A DNA stretch of 40,172 nucleotides from Bacteroidota bacterium. Its GTDB lineage: Bacteria; Bacteroidota; Bacteroidia; 2-12-FULL-35-15. Positions 33,887-40,172 of the stretch are shown piece after piece (position 1 is the first letter of the stretch; each line of letters starts with the position of its first letter). The notes under the pieces were generated by a model, which searched no databases, was not told the DNA's origin, and saw only the letters and a program-made list of their open reading frames with translations. Location of the stretch: contig PLYN01000036.1 in NCBI GenBank assembly GCA_003151815.1, forward strand, positions 1 through 40,172. Direction: 5' to 3'. A program made the translations under genes and the position numbers.

Positions 33887-36769
33887 ATGGAATATAATTT
33901 CAGAGAAGTAGAAAAAAACTGGCAAGCGTATTGGGCGAAAAATAAAACGTTCAAAACAGAAAATAAATCTTCCAAACCTAAATATTATGTGTTGGATATG
34001 TTCCCGTATCCAAGCGGTGCCGGCTTACATGTAGGACATCCATTAGGATACATTGCTTCTGATATTTTTGCACGTTATAAACGCCTGAAAGGATTTAATG
34101 TTTTGCATCCGATGGGTTACGATTCATTTGGTTTACCTGCCGAACAATATGCTATTCAAACAGGACAACATCCTGAAATTACTACCAAAACAAATATCGC
34201 ACGTTACCGCGAACAACTTGATAAAATAGGCTTTTCGTTCGATTGGGACAGAGAAGTTCGTACATCGGATCCGAGCTATTATAAATGGACGCAATGGATA
34301 TTTATTCAACTTTTTAATAGTTGGTATAATCCCGAAACTGATAAGGCAGAGCCAATTGACAGGCTTATTGAAAAGTTTAAAGTTCAAAGTTCAAAGTTTA
34401 AAGTTGGTGCTGTCGAAAAAAAATACGATGAACTTTCTGAAAAAGAGCAATCGGATTTATTGTTAGAATATAGGTTGGCATTTTTGAGTAATACGATGGT
34501 GAACTGGTGTCCGCAATTGGGCACAGTGCTTGCCAATGAGGAAGTGAAAGATGGCGTTTCAGAGCGTGGAGGATATCCTGTAGAACGCAAATTAATGAAG
34601 CAATGGAGCCTGCGCATCTCCGCGTATGCAGATAGATTGCTGAATGACCTGGAAGGACTCGACTGGACAGAATCCATTAAAGAAGCGCAACGCAATTGGA
34701 TCGGACGTTCGGAAGGGACCAGTTTAAAGTTTAAAGTTCAAAGTTTAAAGTTGGATGAAGTTATAGAAGTATTTACAACTCGCCCTGATACTATTTTCGG
34801 AGTATCATTTGTTACACTGGCTCCTGAACATGAATTGGTCAACAAAATTACAACACCTCAACAAAAAAATGCTGTTAATGAATATATCACCTTCGCTAAA
34901 AACAGAAGCGAACGCGAGCGGATGGCGGATGTAAAAAAGATCACGGGAGTATTTACCGGAGCGTATGTTATTCATCCCTTTACAGAAAAACAAATTCCCA
35001 TTTGGATCGGTGATTACGTTTTGGCAAGTTATGGAACAGGCGCTGTAATGGCTGTTCCCGGACATGATTCACGCGACTATGCTTTCGCAAAATATTTTGG
35101 TATTGAAAAAAAAATCATTATTCAACCAAACTTGGATTGGGATTTTGAAAACAATTCTTATGATGAAAAAGAAGGCAAATTAATTAATTCGGATTTCCTG
35201 AATGGCTTAGAAGTAAAAGCTGCTATCAAAAAAATAATTTCTGTAATTGAAGAAAAAGGATTAGGAAAAGGCAAAACAAATTTCCGCTTGCGCGATGCTA
35301 TCTTCGGCCGTCAACGCTATTGGGGAGAACCTATTCCGGTGTATTATGAAAATGGAATTCCGAAAGTATTATCTGAAAATGAATTGCCTTTAGTACTTCC
35401 TGAAGTAGATAAATATTTACCTACCGAAAGTGGTGAACCGCCCTTGGCACGCGCGAAAGATTGGAAATACAAAGAGGCTTTTGATTACGAACATTCTACA
35501 ATGCCCGGCTGGGCTGGATCTTCCTGGTACTTCATGCGTTATATGGATGCACACAATGATAAAGAATTTGCATCGAAAGAAGCTGTTGATTATTGGCAAA
35601 ACATCGACTTATACATTGGTGGTGCAGAGCACGCAACCGGGCATTTATTATATGTTCGTTTCTGGACAAAATTTTTAAATGATCTTGGATTAATTCCCTG
35701 CGATGAACCTGCTAAAAAGTTGATCAATCAAGGAATGATACAGGGGATATCAACATTATTACGTGTTAGTAATGCTACAGAAATAAATGAAAAAGGAATC
35801 CCAATAAATGAAGAAGGCGAAGAGAACGTAAAAATTTTTCGTTCCCATAACCAAACAGAAAATTTAATCAAACTTAATGGGAAGAATTACCGATCTAGTT
35901 CAAGTAGTTTTTACCATATATATATTAAATATTCTGATTCTAGGGGGCGATTATATAAATCTGAATTTGAAAAGTTAGTAAACGATCCTAGATTTATTAT
36001 AACGTTTGGTAAAATTGATTTAGAAAAGGATGTTGTATGGGAATACGATAATAAATCTCAATTTATTGTATTGGAACAAGTAGTTGAAAAAATGTCTAAA
36101 TCTAAATGGAATGTAGAAACTCCAGATGAGATTGTAGAACAATACGGCGCTGATTGTTTACGCTTATACGAAATGTTTTTAGGTCCCTTAGAACAAAGTA
36201 AACCCTGGAACACCAATGGTATTTCAGGAGTTTCTAATTTCATTCGTAAGCTTTGGAGATTGTATGAAAAAGAGGATAAGTTCGCCGTTTCCAATGAGCC
36301 CGCCACTAAACCAGAATTAAAAACACTACACAAAACAATCAAAAAAATTGTTCATGATATTGAAAATTTCTCTTTCAATACTTCGGTGAGTAATTTTATG
36401 ATCTGTGTAAATGAATTAACTGAATTAAAATGCAACAAGCGTGAAATATTAGAACCGTTGGCAATCCTTATCGCGCCTTACGCTCCGCATATCGCGGAAG
36501 AGCTGTGGAGCAAGCTTGGTCATAAAGAAAGCATCACGTATGCAATATTTCCAATTTGTAATGAAGAATATTTAATTGAAAGTTCATTCAACTATCCAAT
36601 TTCATTCAACGGAAAAACACGCTTTTTTCAGGAGTATGATCGCTCACTTTCAAAAGAGGATATTGAAAAAGAAGTGTTAACATTAGAACAGACACAGAAA
36701 TATTTAGAAGGCAAAGCACCTAAAAAAATAATTGTGGTGCATAATAAGATTGTGAATATTGTGATTTAA
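33887..36769 (+). CDS. leuS: Leucyl-tRNA synthetase
   Basis: A class I synthetase of 960 residues that charges tRNA-Leu. HIGH-type motif HVGH is in the first 50 residues; the CP1 editing domain has TTRPDTIFG and GTGAVMAVPGHDSRD; KMSKS is near residue 734 (VEKMSKSKWN, then APYAPHIAEELW of the anticodon domain). It carries two heptamer-repeat insertions that read KFKVQSSKFKV (about residue 165) and LKFKVQSLKL (about 280), the second at the CP1 boundary. The segment before KMSKS, about residues 620-730, is Ser/Asn-rich and unlike the usual family sequence. Probably functional, as no other leuS is visible here. Confidence 0.95.
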   Translation: MEYNFREVEKNWQAYWAKNKTFKTENKSSKPKYYVLDMFPYPSGAGLHVGHPLGYIASDIFARYKRLKGFNVLHPMGYDSFGLPAEQYAIQTGQHPEITTKTNIARYREQLDKIGFSFDWDREVRTSDPSYYKWTQWIFIQLFNSWYNPETDKAEPIDRLIEKFKVQSSKFKVGAVEKKYDELSEKEQSDLLLEYRLAFLSNTMVNWCPQLGTVLANEEVKDGVSERGGYPVERKLMKQWSLRISAYADRLLNDLEGLDWTESIKEAQRNWIGRSEGTSLKFKVQSLKLDEVIEVFTTRPDTIFGVSFVTLAPEHELVNKITTPQQKNAVNEYITFAKNRSERERMADVKKITGVFTGAYVIHPFTEKQIPIWIGDYVLASYGTGAVMAVPGHDSRDYAFAKYFGIEKKIIIQPNLDWDFENNSYDEKEGKLINSDFLNGLEVKAAIKKIISVIEEKGLGKGKTNFRLRDAIFGRQRYWGEPIPVYYENGIPKVLSENELPLVLPEVDKYLPTESGEPPLARAKDWKYKEAFDYEHSTMPGWAGSSWYFMRYMDAHNDKEFASKEAVDYWQNIDLYIGGAEHATGHLLYVRFWTKFLNDLGLIPCDEPAKKLINQGMIQGISTLLRVSNATEINEKGIPINEEGEENVKIFRSHNQTENLIKLNGKNYRSSSSSFYHIYIKYSDSRGRLYKSEFEKLVNDPRFIITFGKIDLEKDVVWEYDNKSQFIVLEQVVEKMSKSKWNVETPDEIVEQYGADCLRLYEMFLGPLEQSKPWNTNGISGVSNFIRKLWRLYEKEDKFAVSNEPATKPELKTLHKTIKKIVHDIENFSFNTSVSNFMICVNELTELKCNKREILEPLAILIAPYAPHIAEELWSKLGHKESITYAIFPICNEEYLIESSFNYPISFNGKTRFFQEYDRSLSKEDIEKEVLTLEQTQKYLEGKAPKKIIVVHNKIVNIVI
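34373..34407. repeat. AAGTTYA heptamer array inside leuS, first copy
   Basis: Five contiguous heptamers: AAGTTTA, AAGTTCA, AAGTTCA, AAGTTTA, AAGTTGG. They keep the frame open and encode KFKVQSSKFKV. The same units form the inverted repeats around sufE. Confidence 0.85.
34721..34754. repeat. AAGTTYA heptamer array inside leuS, second copy
   Basis: AGTTTA, AAGTTTA, AAGTTCA, AAGTTTA, AAGTTGG, encoding LKFKVQSLKL at the start of the editing domain. It ends in the same AAGTTGG unit as the first array. Confidence 0.85.
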
Positions 36770-36777
36770 AGTTTTCA

Positions 36778-36840
36778 CACGTTCTCGACTCCGCTCGAAC
36801 TGACAGCGTACGGGTCAGTTCGAGCGGAGTCGAGAACGTG
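36778..36840. repeat. Perfect 27-base inverted repeat after leuS
   Basis: The arms (36778-36804 and 36814-36840) match perfectly around a 9-base loop and are GC-rich against the AT-rich background. The core is CTCGACTCCGCTCGAACTGAC. A single left arm recurs at 40152-40170, so it is a dispersed element. It may also terminate leuS. Confidence 0.9.
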
Positions 36841-36905
36841 GGTTGGTTCATAGAATAAGAAAACTATTACTACAAGTAGAACTCACTTCTAAACAAAATA
36901 ATTTC

Positions 36906-37250
36906 ATGGACATCGAACTAGAAAACAATTTTAAAGAAGTAGTAAAAAAACTCTCCGAGCAGTTTGGGGATGATATGGACTTGCAAGCAGTACTATTTTT
37001 AATAGGCGTGCAGGAACTCGGTAAGGGACCGATAAAACTTTCTAAAAATGCTAAGCTCGATGTGATGCACATTGCGATATGTACATTACTTGCACCTTAC
37101 GGTTTTTATGAATATGATGGAGAGGATAAAGATGGTTGGCCACATTGGAAAACAAATGAAAAACTTCCTCCGCTAAAGCCGGGACAACAATTGCAATTGA
37201 TGAAACAAGCTGTTGTAGATTATTTTAAAAATAAAGAGTTGGTAAATTAA
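36906..37250 (+). CDS. Conserved hypothetical protein (114 aa)
   Basis: A 114-residue soluble protein starting MDIELENNFKEVVKKLSEQFG; an in-frame ATG 21 codons upstream lies too close to the palindrome and gives an atypical start. It contains VLFLIGVQELGKGPIKLSKNAKLDVMHIAICTLLAPYGFYEYDGEDKDGWPHW, a pattern seen in small Bacteroidota proteins of unknown role. No signal peptide. It ends 2 bases from a convergent gene. Confidence 0.75.
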   Translation: MDIELENNFKEVVKKLSEQFGDDMDLQAVLFLIGVQELGKGPIKLSKNAKLDVMHIAICTLLAPYGFYEYDGEDKDGWPHWKTNEKLPPLKPGQQLQLMKQAVVDYFKNKELVN

Positions 37251-37252
37251 TT

Positions 37253-37603
37253 CTATCTTAGAATTACAGTGATTGCATCCGATTTACCCGGCTCATCTAA
37301 TCGTAAAACGCCTGTACCGGTTAATGTATCTTTTGTAATGGTCACGTCCCAAATTCCGGGAAGTGGTACATCAAAACTTGCAAGCCCGGTTCCATCAGTA
37401 GTACCAGTATATGATAATTGCCCATTAGCTGAAGGGGCAGCTAAATGAACTGTTGCACCACCTACAGGCACATGAGCTTCGGTGACCGCTGTAACTTTTC
37501 CATGAGTAACTTTATCCTTTTTACAAGATGTCCACATAGTTGCTGTTAACAACAACAAAATTACACATACAAAGGTAGAGATTTTCAGAACAAAAGTTTT
37601 CAT
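37253..37603 (-). CDS. Small lipoprotein with carboxypeptidase-regulatory-like domain
   Basis: A 116-residue predicted lipoprotein: hydrophobic signal ending in the lipobox WTSC, then one beta-sandwich domain with VTAVTEAHVPVGGATVHLAAP and GTTDGTGLASFDVPLPGIWDVTI. This is typical of the carboxypeptidase regulatory-like/Ig-like fold. It is probably displayed on the outer or inner membrane surface; the ligand is unknown. Confidence 0.75.
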   Translation of the reverse strand: MKTFVLKISTFVCVILLLLTATMWTSCKKDKVTHGKVTAVTEAHVPVGGATVHLAAPSANGQLSYTGTTDGTGLASFDVPLPGIWDVTITKDTLTGTGVLRLDEPGKSDAITVILR

Positions 37604-37696
37604 TGAGTTTTAGTATTATATTAAAATGTATTTTTCGGTACCAAATAAAGAACAGTTTTTTTATCTTTACGATTAACAAATCTAACAAAATATTTT

Positions 37697-38539
37697 ATGA
37701 AATACAAAAAAAAATTCTGTGTTATTTCAATTTTAATTGTTTCTCTACTATTTACCGCCTCCTTTAAGCCTTTTATTAGTAGAGATTCAGGAATAATAAA
37801 AGTGATGATTGTTACTGATTTTGGAGTAATTAAAATAAAATTATACAACGAAACACCATTGCACCGCGACAATTTTGTAAAACTCATAAAAGAGCATTAT
37901 TATGATAGCCTGCTGTTTCATCGCATTATTCAAAATTTTGTCATTCAAGGCGGAGATCCGGATTCGAGAAACGCTGGACCATTAGTAAAACTTGGCAATG
38001 GTGGTCCAGGCTATTCTATTCCTGCAGAAATTAACCAAGAGTTATTTCATAAAAAGGGGGCGCTTGCCGCGTTACGCAATAGCGATTATGAAAATCCGAC
38101 AAAAGCATCTTCCGGCTCTCAATTTTATATTGTTCAAGGCAGCATTTATAAAGAAGAAATGCTTAAACTCCCTGCTAAACGGATTACCAAATTAAAATTA
38201 TTCAATGAAATTATTAATCGCCCTGAAAACAAAAATTTGCTTGAAAAATACAAAACATTTTCAAAATCAGAGCAATTGGATAGCCTCAAAACAGTGAATG
38301 CAATTATAATGAAACAAGTTGAAATAGAATTGCCAAATGTGCCGCTTTACTCCTTTTCCGATGAACAAATTAAGGCTTATACCACTATTGGTGGAACACC
38401 TCATTTAGATAGTGGCTATACCGTTTTTGGAGAAGTGATCGAAGGTCTCAATGTAATTGATGAAATTGCCAAACAACCTGTAGATAAAAACGGACGACCT
38501 TTAAAAGATATACGAATGAAAATATCAATCGTAGAATAA
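37697..38539 (+). CDS. Peptidyl-prolyl isomerase, cyclophilin type
   Basis: A 280-residue exported cyclophilin. The signal peptide (FCVISILIVSLLFTASFKPF) directs it to the periplasm. The core motifs FHRIIQNFVIQGGDP, SSGSQFYIV and LDSGYTVFGEVIEGLNVID are present. An insert of roughly 70 residues, rich in Lys and Glu, separates the second and third core motifs; this insert is seen in other Bacteroidota members. It catalyses proline cis-trans isomerisation in folding exported proteins. Confidence 0.92.
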   Translation: MKYKKKFCVISILIVSLLFTASFKPFISRDSGIIKVMIVTDFGVIKIKLYNETPLHRDNFVKLIKEHYYDSLLFHRIIQNFVIQGGDPDSRNAGPLVKLGNGGPGYSIPAEINQELFHKKGALAALRNSDYENPTKASSGSQFYIVQGSIYKEEMLKLPAKRITKLKLFNEIINRPENKNLLEKYKTFSKSEQLDSLKTVNAIIMKQVEIELPNVPLYSFSDEQIKAYTTIGGTPHLDSGYTVFGEVIEGLNVIDEIAKQPVDKNGRPLKDIRMKISIVE

Positions 38540-38583
38540 TATTCAATTTAAAAAGTCGAATTCAATCTTTTAACTATAAACAT

Positions 38584-38591
38584 TACCTTTG
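38584..38591 (+). promoter_or_regulatory. Probable -7 promoter box of pheS
   Basis: TACCTTTG matches TAnnTTTG and lies 19 bases before the pheS ATG. A weak -33 (TTC) lies about 20 bases upstream. Confidence 0.5.
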
Positions 38592-38610
38592 CAGAAATTA
38601 TTCCTAATAA

Positions 38611-39633
38611 ATGAAAAATAGAATTGAAGATTTATTAAGCGAAATTGAAACATTTGCTGCCGACAATAAAGAGCATGTAGAGGAATTTCGCATTAAAATA
38701 TTAAGCAAAAAAGGAAAGGTTACCGAACTTTTTGAGGAGTTCAAAAACGTTGCGCCAGAATTGCGAAAAGAAGTTGGACAAAAGTTGAATGAGTTAAAAA
38801 ACAAAGCACAGGAAAAAATAAATGAATTAAAAGAACAGTTTGAAAGTAAAGATGATGTTAAAAATCCGAACATTGATCTAACTCTTCCTGCTGAAAGTAT
38901 TGGCATTGGCTCACGTCACCCTTTATCCATTGTCCGGAATCAGATCGTAGAAATTTTTTCTCGCCTGGGGTTTACTGTTTCGGATGGACCTGAAGTAGAA
39001 GATGATTGGCATAATTTTACAGCTCTCAATACTCCTGCTGACCACCCTGCACGTGATATGCAGGACACATTTTATATTTCTGAAGATCCGGATATCGTAT
39101 TGCGCACACAAACATCGTCTGTGCAAGTGCACATCATGGAAAACAGCAAGCCTCCCATTCGTACTATTTCTCCGGGTCGTGTTTACCGAAACGAAGCTAT
39201 TTCCGCACGTGCGCATTGCCAATTCCACCAAGTAGAAGGTTTGTATATTGATAAAAATGTTTCCTTTGCCGATTTAAAACAAACATTATTATATTTTTCA
39301 AAAGAAATGTTTGGTGAAGAAACCAAGATCCGTTTGCGGCCTTCTTTTTTTCCATTCACTGAAATAAGCGCAGAGATGGATATCTCCTGTCCGTTTTGTA
39401 AAGGTGCAGGTTGTAATATCTGTAAAGGTGCAGGATGGGTAGAAATTTTAGGTTGCGGCATGGTTGATCCTGCTGTGCTTCAAAATTGCAAGATAGATAG
39501 CAAACAATACAGTGGCTTTGCATTCGGAATGGGTGTTGAACGCATTACCATGCTCAAATACCAGGTAAAAGATCTGCGTTTATTTTTTGAGAACGATGTT
39601 CGCTTTTTAAAACAATTTAAGGCGGTTGTGTAA
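38611..39633 (+). CDS. pheS: Phenylalanyl-tRNA synthetase alpha subunit
   Basis: A 340-residue class II synthetase subunit. An N-terminal coiled coil (about 1-95) binds tRNA; the catalytic core shows RLGFTVSDGPEVEDDWHNF, the motif 2 region SPGRVYRNEAISARAHCQFHQVEG and motif 3 GFAFGMGVERITMLKY. Two Cys pairs (CPFCKGAGCNICKG, about 258-271) form a likely zinc-binding knuckle common in PheS of this group. It pairs with PheT, not in the window. Confidence 0.96.
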   Translation: MKNRIEDLLSEIETFAADNKEHVEEFRIKILSKKGKVTELFEEFKNVAPELRKEVGQKLNELKNKAQEKINELKEQFESKDDVKNPNIDLTLPAESIGIGSRHPLSIVRNQIVEIFSRLGFTVSDGPEVEDDWHNFTALNTPADHPARDMQDTFYISEDPDIVLRTQTSSVQVHIMENSKPPIRTISPGRVYRNEAISARAHCQFHQVEGLYIDKNVSFADLKQTLLYFSKEMFGEETKIRLRPSFFPFTEISAEMDISCPFCKGAGCNICKGAGWVEILGCGMVDPAVLQNCKIDSKQYSGFAFGMGVERITMLKYQVKDLRLFFENDVRFLKQFKAVV

Positions 39634-39701
39634 ATTCCTTTTAATTATTTGGTCTTCAAAATATTTATTGTTGGTATGTAATATCATTATTTAAAAAGTT
39701 T

Positions 39702-39770
39702 GACCCCGGCTGGGGTCATATGTTTATAGCCAAATATTAATTCTATAAACTTTCGACCCAGCTGGGGTCG
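39702..39770. repeat. Nested GACCCC/GGGGTC palindromes
   Basis: GACCCCGGCTGGGGTC (39702-39717) and CGACCCAGCTGGGGTCG (39754-39770) flank an inverted pair GTTTATAG (39722-39729) and CTATAAAC (39743-39750). The three stems form a compact structure in the 179-base gap between pheS and the TPR gene. It resembles the GACCCC-type dispersed repeats of Bacteroidota. Confidence 0.75.
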
Positions 39771-39812
39771 CACAAAAATGCTTTCAAATATTTTTTAAAG
39801 TTTTATAAAAAA

Positions 39813-40133
39813 TTGGCCGGCCCTACCCGATTACAACAGATCACAGAGATGCTTAAAAGCGAACCCAGCGATTCGTTTTTGAATTATGCATTGGCAATAG
39901 AATACGCTAAAGCAGATGATGTTAAAAAGGCCATCCAATTAATTGAAGCCTTACTTATCCGCGATGAAAATTATTTAGGAGCTTATTATCAATTAGGAAA
40001 ATATTACGAACAAACAGAGCAACCTAAAGCAGCAATTACCATTTACAATAAAGGCATTGCCATTGCTCAACAACAACAGAATAAAAAAACGTTGGGAGAA
40101 TTAAATGAAGCTTTGTTAATGTTGGAGGATTGA
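39813..40133 (+). CDS. TPR-repeat protein
   Basis: About 106 residues if started at the TTG at 39813; an ATG at 39849 would give 94. The sequence has three helical TPR-like units (SDSFLNYALAIEYAKADDVKKAIQ; NYLGAYYQLGKYYEQTEQPKAAIT; TLGELNEALLML). It is a soluble scaffold-type protein of a kind common in Bacteroidota. No signal peptide. Partners unknown. Confidence 0.75.
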   Translation: MAGPTRLQQITEMLKSEPSDSFLNYALAIEYAKADDVKKAIQLIEALLIRDENYLGAYYQLGKYYEQTEQPKAAITIYNKGIAIAQQQQNKKTLGELNEALLMLED

Positions 40134-40151
40134 AATAAAAACTCACCCACT

Positions 40152-40170
40152 TTCTCGACTCCGCTCGAAC
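40152..40170. repeat. Left arm of a dispersed palindrome at the window end
   Basis: TTCTCGACTCCGCTCGAAC matches the left arm of the 27-base inverted repeat at 36778-36840. The right arm presumably lies beyond the window. Confidence 0.7.
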
Positions 40171-40172
40171 AA

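Overview
The window comes from an AT-rich member of the Bacteroidota. The signs are two secreted proteins with type IX secretion (T9SS) C-terminal sorting domains, TAnnTTTG-type -7 promoter boxes, few Shine-Dalgarno sites, and lineage-typical families (DUF2480, DUF2723, PIN-PhoH ATPase, SUF genes followed by a DUF59 protein). I do not assign a genus.

Left flank (1-14.9 kb) is mostly chromosomal housekeeping and envelope genes: a PIN-PhoH ATPase, a PhoD-like lipoprotein phosphatase, a TPR protein, an IscS-type cysteine desulfurase divergent from a sufS-sufE-sufT-DUF2480 cluster (no sufBCD in view), two T9SS cargo proteins, an isopentenyl-diphosphate isomerase reading frame interrupted by two in-frame TAG codons, an old-yellow-enzyme-type oxidoreductase, and a BamA-like barrel.

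Accessory block (about 15.0-26.97 kb) sits at a tRNA-Gln(UUG) gene on the minus strand (26894-26966). Three copies of the tRNA 3' end lie at 15020, 17563 and 26893. They delimit a roughly 2.5-kb segment that looks like an old element remnant without an integrase, and a roughly 9.3-kb integrative element that looks intact. The larger element encodes a tyrosine integrase, a RelE/ParE-type toxin with a short overlapping antitoxin, an XRE regulator divergent from an excisionase-like HTH gene, two paralogous VirE/VapE-type ATPases (one fused to a zinc-ribbon/TOPRIM primase-like half), an iteron-like array of GTAGTAACTT repeats, and four proteins of unknown function, one of them ribbon-helix-helix-like. 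It has no visible capsid, terminase, relaxase or conjugation genes. The layout recalls phage satellites or integrating plasmids: a divergent repressor/xis switch, replication genes, iterons, and an integrase next to att. A palindromic operator sits inside the promoter of the xis-replication operon, and matching arm-type repeats lie just inside both ends.

Right flank (27.1-40.2 kb) is chromosomal again: a DUF2723 membrane protein, a polysaccharide deacetylase, a serine hydrolase, FtsX, LeuRS, a small lipoprotein, a cyclophilin, PheS and a TPR protein.

Many short palindromic or heptameric intergenic repeats of several families are scattered through the chromosomal flanks. One family (AAGTTTA/AAGTTCA heptamers) also occurs twice inside the leuS coding sequence. 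The first 88 bases hold no gene I can support.
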